A DNA stretch of 64,000 bases, taken from contig NC_135560.1 of the NCBI RefSeq assembly GCF_964340395.1, positions 1,669,501-1,733,500 of the forward strand, written 5' to 3'. The translations under genes and the position numbers were made by a program. A model generated the notes under the pieces. It was not told the origin of the DNA. It searched no databases and saw only the letters and a list, made by a program, of their open reading frames with translations. The stretch is from Glandiceps talaboti. Taxonomy: Eukaryota; Hemichordata; Enteropneusta; Spengelidae. Below, in pieces: positions 53,101 through 64,000 of the stretch; the first letter of the stretch is position 1, and the number at the start of each line of letters is the position of its first letter.

Positions 53101-56100
53101 ACATAAGTACTTGATGTCCTACCTGTCTTAGTTATCTCTGGTACACAAGTACTTGATGTCCTACCTATCTTAGTTATCTCTGGTACATAAGTACTTGATG
53201 TCCTACCTATCTTAGTTATCTCTGGTACATAAGTACTTGATGTCCTACCTGTCTTAGTTATCTCTGGTACAGAAGTACTTGATGTCCTACCTGTCTTAGT
53301 TATCTCTGGTACAGAAGTACTTGATGTCCTACCTGTCTTAGTTATCTCTGGTACATAAGTACTTGATGTCCTACCTGTCTTAGTTATCTCTGGTACACAA
53401 GTACTTGATGTCCTACCTGTCTTAGTTATCTCTGGTACACAAGTACTTGATGTCCTACCTGTCTTAGTTATTTCTGGTACATAAGTACTTGATGTCCTAC
53501 CTGTCTTAGTTATCTCTGGTACATAAGTACTTGATGTCCTACCTATCTTAGTTATCTCTGGTACATAAGTACTTGATGTCCTACCTATCTTAGTTATCTC
53601 TGGTACATAAGTACTTGATGTCCTACCTGTCTTAGTTATCTCTGGTACATAAGTACTTGATGTCCTACCTATCTTAGTTATCTCTGGTACATAAGTACTT
53701 GATGTCCTACCTATCTTAGTTATCTCTGGTACATAAGTACTTGATGTCCTACCTGTCTTAGTTATCTCTGGTACATAAGTACTTGATGTCCTACCTATCT
53801 TAGTTATCTCTGGTACATAAGTACTTGATGTCCTACCTGTCTTAGTTATCTCTGGTACATAAGTATTTGATGTCCTACCTGTCTTAGTTATCTCTGGTAC
53901 ATAAGTACTTGATGTCCTACCTATCTTAGTTATCTCTGGTACATAAGTACTTGATGTCCTACCTATCTTAGTTATCTCTGGTACATAAGTACTTGATGTC
54001 CTACCTGTCTTAGTTATCTCTGGTACATAAGTACTTGATGTCCTACCTGTCTTAGTTATCTCTGGTACATAAGTACTTGATGTCCTACCTATCTTAGTTA
54101 TCTCTGGTACATAAGTACTTGATGTCCTACCTATCTTAGTTATCTCTGGTACATAAGTACTTGATGTCCTACCTGTCTTAGTTATCTCTGGTACAGAAGT
54201 ACTTGATGTCCTACCTGTCTTAGTTATCTCTGGTACACAAGTACTTGATGTCCTACCTGTCTTAGTTATCTCTGGTACACAAGTACTTGATGTCCTACCT
54301 ATCTTAGTTATCTCTGGTACATAAGTACTTGATGTCCTACCTGTCTTAGTTATCTCTGGTACATAAGTATTTGATGTCCTACCTGTCTTAGTTATCTCTG
54401 GTACATAAGTACTTGATGTCCTACCTATTCTTAGTTATCTCTGGTACATAAGTACTTGATGTCCTACCTATCTTAGTTATCTCTGGTACATAAGTACTTG
54501 ATGTCCTACCTGTCTTAGTTATCTCTGGTACAGAAGTACTTGATGTCCTACCTATCTTAGTTATCTCTGGTACATAAGTACTTGATGTCCTACCTATCTT
54601 AGTTATCTCTGGTACATAAGTACTTGATGTCCTACCTATCTTAGTTATCTCTGGTACATAAGTACTTGATGTCCTACCTATCTTAGTTATCTCTGGTACA
54701 CAAGTACTTGATGTCCTACCTGTCTTAGTTATCTCTGGTACACAAGTACTTGATGTCCTACCTGTCTTAGTTATCTCTGGTACACAAGTACTTGATGTCC
54801 TACCTATCTTAGTTATCTCTGGTACATAAGTACTTGATGTCCTACCTATCTTAGTTATCTCTGGTACATAAGTACTTGATGTCCTACCTGTCTTAGTTAT
54901 CTCTGGTACATAAGTACTTGATGTCCTACCTGTCTTAGTTATCTCTGTTACACAAGTACTTGATGTCCTACCTGTCTTAGTTATCTCTGGTACATAAGTA
55001 CTTGATGTCCTACCTATCTTAGTTATCTCTGGTACATAAGTACTTGATGTCCTACCTATCTTAGTTATCTCTGGTACACAAGTACTTGATGTCCTACCTG
55101 TCTTAGTTATCTCTGGTACAGAAGTACTTGATGTCCTACCTATCTTAGTTATCTCTGATACACAAGTACTTGATGTCCTACCTGTCTTAGTTATCTCTGG
55201 TACATAAGTACTTGATGTCCTACCTATCTTAGTTATCTCTGGTACACAAGTACTTGATGTCCTACCTATCTTAGTTATCTCTGGTACACAAGTACTTGAT
55301 GTCCTACCTATCTTAGTTATCTCTGGTACATAAGTACTTGATGTCCTACCTGTCTTAGTTATCTCTGGTACACAAGTACTTGATGTCCTACCTGTCTTAG
55401 TTATCTCTGGTACATAAGTACTTGATGTCCTACCTATCTTAGTTATCTCTGGTACACAAGTACTTGATGTCCTACCTATCTTAGTTATCTCTGGTACACA
55501 AGTACTTGATGTCCTACCTATCTTAGTTATCTCTGGTACACAAGTACTTGATGTCCTACCTATCTTAGTTATCTCTGTTACATAAGTACTTGATGTCCTA
55601 CCAGTCTTAGTTATCTCTGGTACATAAGTACTTGATGTCCTACCTGTCTTAGTTGTCTCTGGTACATAAGTACTTGATGTCCTACCTGTCTTAGTTATCT
55701 CTGGTACATAAGTACTTGATGTCCTACCTATCTTAGTTATCTCTGGTACACAAGTACTTGATGTCCTACCTATCTTAGTTATCTCTGTTACACAAGTACT
55801 TGATGTCCTACCTGTCTTAGTTATCTCTGGTACACAAGTACTTGATGTCCTACCTGTCTTAGTTATCTCTGGTACATAAGTACTTGATGCCCTACCTATC
55901 TTAGTTATCTCTGTTACAGAAGTACTTGATGTCCTACCTGTCTTAGTTGTCTCTGGTACAGAAGTACTTGATGTCCTACCTGTCTTAGTTATCTCTGGTA
56001 CACAAGTACTTGATGTCCTACCTGTCTTAGTTATCTCTGGTACACAAGTACTTGATGTCCTACCTATCTTAGTTATCTCTGGTACATAAGTACTTGATGT

Positions 56101-59100
56101 CCTACCTGTCTTAGTTATCTCTGGTACATAAGTATTTGATGTCCTACCTGTCTTAGTTATCTCTGGTACATAAGTACTTGATGTCCTACCTATTCTTAGT
56201 TATCTCTGGTACATAAGTACTTGATGTCCTACCTATCTTAGTTATCTCTGGTACATAAGTACTTGATGTCCTACCTGTCTTAGTTATCTCTGGTACAGAA
56301 GTACTTGATGTCCTACCTATCTTAGTTATCTCTGGTACATAAGTACTTGATGTCCTACCTATCTTAGTTATCTCTGGTACATAAGTACTTGATGTCCTAC
56401 CTATCTTAGTTATCTCTGGTACATAAGTACTTGATGTCCTACCTATCTTAGTTATCTCTGGTACACAAGTACTTGATGTCCTACCTGTCTTAGTTATCTC
56501 TGGTACACAAGTACTTGATGTCCTACCTGTCTTAGTTATCTCTGGTACACAAGTACTTGATGTCCTACCTATCTTAGTTATCTCTGGTACATAAGTACTT
56601 GATGTCCTACCTATCTTAGTTATCTCTGGTACATAAGTACTTGATGTCCTACCTGTCTTAGTTATCTCTGGTACATAAGTACTTGATGTCCTACCTGTCT
56701 TAGTTATCTCTGTTACACAAGTACTTGATGTCCTACCTGTCTTAGTTATCTCTGGTACATAAGTACTTGATGTCCTACCTATCTTAGTTATCTCTGGTAC
56801 ATAAGTACTTGATGTCCTACCTATCTTAGTTATCTCTGGTACACAAGTACTTGATGTCCTACCTGTCTTAGTTATCTCTGGTACAGAAGTACTTGATGTC
56901 CTACCTATCTTAGTTATCTCTGATACACAAGTACTTGATGTCCTACCTGTCTTAGTTATCTCTGGTACATAAGTACTTGATGTCCTACCTATCTTAGTTA
57001 TCTCTGGTACACAAGTACTTGATGTCCTACCTATCTTAGTTATCTCTGGTACACAAGTACTTGATGTCCTACCTATCTTAGTTATCTCTGGTACATAAGT
57101 ACTTGATGTCCTACCTGTCTTAGTTATCTCTGGTACACAAGTACTTGATGTCCTACCTGTCTTAGTTATCTCTGGTACATAAGTACTTGATGTCCTACCT
57201 ATCTTAGTTATCTCTGGTACACAAGTACTTGATGTCCTACCTATCTTAGTTATCTCTGGTACACAAGTACTTGATGTCCTACCTATCTTAGTTATCTCTG
57301 GTACACAAGTACTTGATGTCCTACCTATCTTAGTTATCTCTGTTACATAAGTACTTGATGTCCTACCAGTCTTAGTTATCTCTGGTACATAAGTACTTGA
57401 TGTCCTACCTGTCTTAGTTGTCTCTGGTACATAAGTACTTGATGTCCTACCTGTCTTAGTTATCTCTGGTACATAAGTACTTGATGTCCTACCTATCTTA
57501 GTTATCTCTGGTACATAAGTACTTGATGTCCTACCTATCTTAGTTATCTCTGTTACACAAGTACTTGATGTCCTACCTGTCTTAGTTATCTCTGGTACAC
57601 AAGTACTTGATGTCCTACCTGTCTTAGTTATCTCTGGTACATAAGTACTTGATGTCCTACCTATCTTAGTTATCTCTGGTACATAAGTACTTGATGTCCT
57701 ACCTATCTTAGTTATCTCTGTTACACAAGTACTTGATGTCCTACCTGTCTTAGTTATCTCTGGTACATAAGTACTTGATGTCCTACCTGTCTTAGTTATC
57801 TCTGTTACACAAGTACTTGATGTCCTACCTGTCTTAGTTATCTCTGGTACACAAGTACTTGATGTCCTACCTGTCTTAGTTATCTCTGGTACATAAGTAC
57901 TTGATGTCCTACCTGTCTTAGTTATCTCTGGTACACAAGTACTTGATGTCCTACCTATCTTAGTTATCTCTGGTACAGAAGTACTTGATGTCCTACCTGT
58001 CTTAGTTATCTCTGGTACACAAGTACTTGATGTCCTACCTATCTTAGTTATCTCTGGTACATAAGTACTTGATGTCCTACCTGTCTTAGTTATCTCTGGT
58101 ACACAAGTACTTGATGTCCTACCTGTCTTAGTTATCTCTGGTACACAAGTACTTGATGTCCTACCTGTCTTAGTTATTTCTGGTACATAAGTACTTGATG
58201 TCCTACCTGTCTTAGTTATCTCTGGTACATAAGTACTTGATGTCCTACCTATCTTAGTTATCTCTGGTACATAAGTACTTGATGTCCTACCTATCTTAGT
58301 TATCTCTGGTACATAAGTACTTGATGTCCTACCTGTCTTAGTTATCTCTGGTACAGAAGTACTTGATGTCCTACCTGTCTTAGTTATCTCTGGTACACAA
58401 GTACTTGATGTCCTACCTGTCTTAGTTATCTCTGTTACACAAGTACTTGATGTCCTACCTATCTTAGTTATCTCTGGTACATAAGTACTTGATGTCCTAC
58501 CTATCTTAGTTATCTCTGGTACATAAGTACTTGATGTCCTACCTGTCTTAGTTATCTCTGGTACATAAGTACTTGATGTCCTACCTATCTTAGTTATCTC
58601 TGGTACATAAGTACTTGATGTCCTACCTGTCTTAGTTATCTCTGGTACATAAGTATTTGATGTCCTACCTGTCTTAGTTATCTCTGGTACATAAGTACTT
58701 GATGTCCTACCTATCTTAGTTATCTCTGGTACATAAGTACTTGATGTCCTACCTATCTTAGTTATCTCTGGTACATAAGTACTTGATGTCCTACCTGTCT
58801 TAGTTATCTCTGGTACATAAGTACTTGATGTCCTACCTATCTTAGTTATCTCTGGTACATAAGTACTTGATGTCCTACCTATCTTAGTTATCTCTGGTAC
58901 ACAAGTACTTGATGTCCTACCTGTCTTAGTTATCTCTGGTACATAAGTACTTGATGTCCTACCTGTCTTAGTTATCTCTGGTACACAAGTACTTGATGTC
59001 CTACCTATCTTAGTTATCTCTGTTACACAAGTACTTGATGTCCTACCTGTCTTAGTTATCTCTGGTACATAAGTACTTGATGTCCTACCTGTCTTAGTTA

Positions 59101-59928
59101 TCTCTGGTACACAAGTACTTGATGTCCTACCTATCTTAGTTATCTCTGGTACATAAGTACTTGATGTCCTACCTATCTTAGTTATCTCTGGTACATAAGT
59201 ACTTGATGTCCTACCTATCTTAGTTATCTCTGGTACATAAGTACTTGATGTCCTACCTATCTTAGTTATCTCTGGTACATAAGTACTTGATGTCCTACCT
59301 GTCTTAGTTATCTCTGGTACATAAGTACTTGATGTCCTACCTGTCTTAGTTATCTCTGTTACACAAGTACTTGATGTCCTACCTGTCTTAGTTATCTCTG
59401 GTACATAAGTACTTGATGTCCTACCTATCTTAGTTATCTCTGGTACATAAGTACTTGATGTCCTACCTATCTTAGTTATCTCTGGTACACAAGTACTTGA
59501 TGTCCTACCTGTCTTAGTTATCTCTGGTACAGAAGTACTTGATGTCCTACCTATCTTAGTTATCTCTGATACACAAGTACTTGATGTCCTACCTGTCTTA
59601 GTTATCTCTGGTACATAAGTACTTGATGTCCTACCTATCTTAGTTATCTCTGGTACACAAGTACTTGATGTCCTACCTATCTTAGTTATCTCTGGTACAC
59701 AAGTACTTGATGTCCTACCTATCTTAGTTATCTCTGGTACACAAGTACTTGATGTCCTACCTATCTTAGTTATCTCTGGTACACAAGTACTTGATGTCCT
59801 ACCTGTCTTAGTTATCTCTGGTACACAAGTACTTGATGTCCTACCTATCTTAGTTATCTCTGGTACATAAGTACTTGATGTCCTACCTGTCTTAGTTATC
59901 TCTGGTACACAAGTACTTGATGTCCTAC
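20191..59928 (-). repeat. Giant 42-bp minisatellite, ~946 units, donor-bearing, fills NOL6 intron
   Basis: A 42-bp unit repeated head-to-tail over about 39.7 kb. On the minus strand each unit has the order ACTAAGACAG|GTAGGACATC, then the palindrome CAAGTACTTG, then TGTACCAGAGATA. Marker positions 20191 and 59925 differ by 946 x 42 + 2, and the +2 is explained by the same 1-bp insertion seen at about 54428 and 56193. Main variants are ACA/ATA before GTAGG, TGT/TAT after the palindrome, and CCA/ACA/TCA/TCT at the following triplet. The unit overlaps the 3' end and splice donor of exon 59929-60083. One minus frame is open for thousands of codons (repeat peptide TKTGRTSSTCVPEI) because 42 is divisible by 3. 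The variants are mostly amino-acid changing and the frame differs from NOL6, so I do not call it coding. Confidence 0.97.
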
Positions 59929-60083
59929 CTGTCTTAGTTGTCTCTGATGCAGCCATACTTTCAGTAAAACAACACCTTCCTTCATTCCAGTAGAATCATG
60001 GAGTCCATCAGAAACACACTGGAAGCACTGGTCCATTACCATATCCTTGGCAACAGAATCATTGTAATGAGGAGTTGGTAAAT
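59929..60083 (-). CDS. NOL6: NOL6 internal exon (P.YN ... KVWL block) abutting the 42-bp array
   Basis: Minus-strand exon with acceptor ttttcag. Bases AT complete an aspartate (G|AT), then 51 codons run to CAG|gtagga. The peptide starts DLPTPHYNDSV, continues through a helix, and ends GVVLLKVWLHQRQLRQ. The GV.LLKVWL.QR segment is a strongly conserved Nrap-family block, and the phase-0 exit matches the next exon (GTGTFTGF). The last 21 exon bases (59929-59949) match the intronic 42-bp repeat unit at 18 of 21 positions, so the array starts right on this exon's splice donor. Reading on past the donor in the exon frame gives a TAA after ten codons, so the exon does not extend into the array. Confidence 0.9.
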
Positions 60084-60405
60084 CTGAAAAATTAGAACAA
60101 ATAGACACCATTCCACAATTACAACTTCCAGGTACTCTTGCTCCTTCTTATGGTCATAGATCATATCTGAGATTTAAATCTATAAATAGTATACCATCAA
60201 CAATTACGTTGACTAACACAAAAACAGAAATTACTAAACAGAAGAAAACACCCATACACATTCTCCACAGAAAAACAAAAAATAGATCAGGGAGTGTATT
60301 GTATGAGGTAGTATGTGGTGATGCTGTACATCAACATCCACTGATAAATGTCGGCATACACCATGTATGTCACAGTTTGTCAAAAGTAGTTTTGGAATAT
60401 TTTAC
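60084..60405 (-). other. Intron, 322 bp
   Basis: Short AT-rich NOL6 intron with donor gtaaaa and acceptor ttttcag. It is the only intron in the window fully covered by sequence in which I see no tandem array or transposon remnant, and it makes a useful contrast with its 42-kb neighbour. Confidence 0.75.
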
Positions 60406-60543
60406 CTTGCTTGTGTGCTACCTTTTGTGTCATAAACCAGTTATGTCTTATATTGTTTCTGTCGGGATGGAATCTGGTCAATTTCCAGAAGTTATCAGCA
60501 GGACCCACATGAAGTCGTATGCTAAGTGACTCACCAATTTCAC
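60406..60543 (-). CDS. NOL6: NOL6 internal exon (F.P.RNN block)
   Basis: Minus-strand exon preceded by a T-rich tract and cag at 60546-60544, followed by the donor gtaaaa at 60405. It begins with two bases finishing a codon from the unseen upstream exon, then 45 codons, then one base (G) completing an aspartate with the next exon. The peptide contains LHVGPADNFWKLTRFHPDRN and continues NIRHNWFMTQKVAHKQ. It corresponds to the NOL6 stretch where a predicted beta-strand with an F-K/R-P-x-RNN motif precedes the proline-rich P-x-YN segment. A closer donor exists at 60421 (AAG|gtagca) but leaves the wrong phase for the next exon, which is why 60406 was chosen. Plus-strand reading frames over the same bases are not supported. 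Confidence 0.82.
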
Positions 60544-60840
60544 CTGAATCAAGAGATAAATTTTTTTTAATATATGTTTCTGTCCAAAAACATTTCGCAT
60601 GATGTGTTTCTTGCGCATTGGGATAGATTTCATTTTAACATGCCATTATGGATCACATGCAAAGCAACATGAAGTGAAAATATCATTTTTGAGCTAAAGT
60701 ATCAAATAAATTCGCTAAAAATAGAAATTAATCATATCAACTTGGCGTGACTAAACCTGAATAGCCTCCCCCCAAGAACATGCACAACAAACATCAAAGC
60801 ATTCTCCCCTCAGGAACATGCACACCAAATATCAAAGGAT
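60544..60840 (-). other. Intron segment before exon 60406-60543
   Basis: AT-rich intronic sequence with a T-rich tract (about 60560-60570) next to the acceptor and a short imperfect duplication around GAACATGCACA (60775-60840). I see no coding or mobile element signature. Confidence 0.5.
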
Positions 60841-63800
60841 TTTACTTACCATGTAAACTCTGCTATCTAATACTAGTTATCATTTTACTTACCATGTAAA
60901 CTCTGCTATCTAATACTAGTTATCATTTTACTTACCATATAAACTCTGCTATCTAATACTAGTTATCATTTTACTTACCATGTAAACTCTGCTATCTAAT
61001 ACTAGTTATCATTTTACTTACCATATAAACTCTGCTATCTAATACTAGTTATCATTTTACTTACCATATAAACTCTGCTATCTAATACTAGTTATCATTT
61101 TACTTACCATATAAACTCTGCTATCTAATACTAGTTATCATTTTACTTACCATGTAAACTCTGCTATCTAATACTAGTTATCATTTTACTTACCATGTAA
61201 ACTCTGCTATCTAATACTAGTTATCATTTTATTTACCATATAAAGTCTGCTATCTAATACTAGTTATCATTTTACTTACCATGTAAACTCTGCTATCTAA
61301 TACTAGTTATCACTTTACTTACCATGTCAAGTCTGCTATCTAATACTAGTTATCATTTTACTTACCATATAAACTCTGCTATCTAATACTAGTTATCATT
61401 TTACTTACCATATAAACTCTGCTATCTAATACTAGTTATCATTTTACTTACCATGTAAACTCTGCTATCTAATACTAGTTATCATTTTACTTACCATATA
61501 AACTCTGCTATCTAATACTAGTTATCATTTTACTTACCATATAAACTCTGCTATCTAATACTAGTTATCATTTTACTTACCATATAAACTCTGCTATCTA
61601 ATACTAGTTATCATTTTACTTACCATGTAAACTCTGCTATCTAATACTAGTTATCATTTTACTTACCATGTAAACTCTGCTATCTAATACTAGTTATCAT
61701 TTTATTTACCATATAAAGTCTGCTATCTAATACTAGTTATCATTTTACTTACCATGTAAACTCTGCTATCTAATACTAGTTATCACTTTACTTACCATGT
61801 CAAGTCTGCTATCTAATACTAGTTATCATTTTACTTACCATATAAACTCTGCTATCTAATACTAGTTATCATTTTACTTACCATATAAACTCTGCTATCT
61901 AATACTAGTTATCATTTTACTTACCATGTCAAGTCTGCTATCTAATACTAGGAATCATTTTACTTACCATGTTCAGTGTGCTATCTAATACTAGTTATCA
62001 TTTTACTTACCATATAAACTCTGCTATCTAATACTAGTTATCATTTTACTTACCATGTAAAGTCTGCTATCTAATACTAGTTAACATTTTACTTACCATG
62101 TTCAGTGTGCTATCTAATACTAGTTATCATTTTACTTACCATATGGGTTATAAAGTCTGCTATCTAATACTAGTTATCATTTTACTTACCATATAAACTC
62201 TGTTATCTAATACTAGTTATCATTTTACTTACCATATAAAGTCTGCTATCTAATACTAGTTATCATTTTACTTACCATGTAAACTCTGCTATCCAATACT
62301 AGTTATCATTTTATTTACCATATAAAGTCTGCTATCTAATACTAGTTATCATTTTACTTACCATATAAACTCTGCTATCTAATACTAGTTATCATTTTAC
62401 TTACCATGTAAACTCTGCTATCTAATACTAGTTATCATTTTACTTACCATATAAACTCTGCTATCTAATACTAGTTATCATTTTACTTACCATATATACT
62501 CTGCTATCTAATACTAGTTATCATTTTACTTACCATATAAACTCTGCTATCTAATACTAGTTATCATTTTACTTACCATATAAACTCTGCTATCTAATAC
62601 TAGTTATCATTTTACTTACCATGTTCAGTGTGCTATCCAATACTAGTTATCATTTTACTTACCATATAAACTCTGCTATCTAATACTAGTTATCATTTTA
62701 CTTACCATATAAACTCTGCTATCTAATACTAGTTATCATTTTATTTACCATATAAAGTCTGCTATCTAATACTAGTTATCATTTTACTTACCATGTAAAC
62801 TCTATCTAATACTAGTTATCACTTTACTTACCATGTCAAGTCTGCTATCTAATACTAGTTATCATTTTACTTACCATATAAACTCTGCTATCTAATACTA
62901 GTTATCATTTTACTTACCATATAAACTCTGCTATCTAATACTAGTTATCATTTTACTTACCATGTCAAGTCTGCTATCTAATACTAGGAATCATTTTACT
63001 TACCATGTTCAGTGTGCTATCTAATACTAGTTATCATTTTACTTACCATATAAACTCTGCTATCTAATACTAGTTATCATTTTACTTACCATGTAAAGTC
63101 TGCTATCTAATACTAGTTAACATTTTACTTACCATGTTCAGTGTGCTATCTAATACTAGTTATCATTTTACTTACCATATGGGTTATAAAGTCTGCTATC
63201 TAATACTAGTTATCATTTTACTTACCATATAAACTCTGTTATCTAATACTAGTTATCATTTTACTTACCATATAAAGTCTGCTATCTAATACTAGTTATC
63301 ATTTTACTTACCATGTAAACTCTGCTATCCAATACTAGTTATCATTTTATTTACCATATAAAGTCTGCTATCTAATACTAGTTATCATTTTACTTACCAT
63401 ATATACTCTGCTATCTAATACTAGTTATCATTTTACTTACCATATAAACTCTGCTATCTAATACTAGTTATCATTTTACTTACCATGTCAAGTCTGCTAT
63501 CTAATACTAGTTATCATTTTACTTACCATATAAACTCTGCTATCTAATACTAGTTATCATTTTACTTACCATATAAACTCTGCTATTTAATACTAGTTAT
63601 CATTTTACTTACCATGTCAAGTCTGCTATCTAATACTAGTTATCATTTTACTTACCATGTCAAGTCTGCTATCTAATACTAGTTATCATTTTACTTACCA
63701 TATAAAGGCTGCTATCTAATACTAGTTATCATTTTACTTACCATATAAACTCTGCTATCTAATACTAGTTATCATTTTACTTACCATGTCAAGTCTGCTA

Positions 63801-64000
63801 TCTAATACTAGTTATCATTTTACTTACCATATAAAGGCTGCTATCTAATACTAGTTATCATTTTACTTACCATGTCAAGTCTGCTATCTAATACTAGTTA
63901 TCATTTTACTTACCATGTAAACTCTGCTATCTAATACTAGTTATCATTTTACTTACCATATAAACTCTGCTATCTAATACTAGTTATCATTTTACTTACC
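60841..64000 (-). repeat. 43-bp minisatellite, >73 units, runs off the window
   Basis: Unit of 43 bp, checked by 60841 to 60884 spacing. On the minus strand each unit reads ACATG|GTAAGTAAAATGATAAC then TAGTATTAGATAGCAGAGTT, so every copy holds a consensus splice donor in the NOL6 sense. Variants include CATGTCAAG, TTCAGTGTG, a short insertion (ATATGGGTTATAAAG at 62141 and 63177) and a short deletion near 62798. The two copies of the insertion lie 1036 bp apart, showing a block duplication of about 24 units. It occupies the intron upstream of exon 60406-60543. Confidence 0.96.

Noticed and set aside
20191-59928. CRISPR-like array
   Set aside because: Units are contiguous 42-bp repeats with point variants and no unique spacers, in an animal intron; no cas genes.
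60209-60529. Plus-strand 106-codon frame
   Set aside because: It is the antisense shadow of the NOL6 exon 60406-60543 plus adjacent intron.
60422-60543. Shorter version of exon 60406-60543 using donor AAG|gtagca
   Set aside because: It ends in phase 0, but the next exon (AT|TTA...) needs one base from upstream; the donor at 60405 gives G|AT and the family-consistent DLPTP.

Overview
This is a eukaryotic (animal) genome window holding the middle of one gene on the minus strand. Seven coding exons, each bounded by AG/GT and all compatible in reading phase, read from 60543 down to 3984. Joined, they encode about 332 residues that I recognise as nucleolar protein 6 (NOL6/Nrap, yeast Utp22), a small-subunit processome / U3 snoRNP-associated ribosome biogenesis protein. 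The start of the gene lies beyond 64000 and the end lies left of position 1. Exon identity rests on remembered family sequence (for example the VVFVDSSG...NLCA block, KVWL.QR, GGDY.SA and F.P.RNN), not on a search.

Almost everything else is intron, and the introns are dominated by minisatellites: 32 bp x5 (3.8 kb), 29 bp x~69 (4.2-6.2 kb), 27 bp x~55 (6.8-8.2 kb), 148 bp x5 (10.5-11.2 kb), 27 bp x~46 (15.6-16.8 kb), a (CA)69 tract, 31 bp x6 (17.3 kb), 64 bp x26 (18.5-20.2 kb), 42 bp x~946 (20.2-59.9 kb) and 43 bp x>73 (60.8 kb to the window edge). Decayed transposons fill other parts: a Tigger/pogo-type transposase and a LINE reverse transcriptase at 1-2.6 kb, a DIRS-type retroelement at 9.3-10.3 kb, and several SINE-like or dispersed AT-rich repeats.

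The most striking object is the 41,991-bp intron 17938-59928. About 95% of it is a single 42-bp array that begins at the exon's own 5' splice site. The last 21 bases of the exon match the repeat unit at 18 of 21 positions, so the unit carries an exon end plus its splice donor. The array therefore presents roughly 946 sense-oriented donor-like sites (AG|GTAGGA) every 42 bp. In the NOL6 frame each unit also carries a TAA stop. The array keeps exact 42-bp register over 39.7 kb apart from two copies of one 1-bp insertion, and it contains large internal block duplications.

The enormous uninterrupted reading frames across the arrays (up to about 5,470 codons) are by-products of unit lengths divisible by three, not genes. 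The organism is most likely a marine invertebrate, judging from DIRS, Tigger and LINE remnants together with minisatellite-rich AT-rich introns. The species cannot be fixed from the sequence alone.
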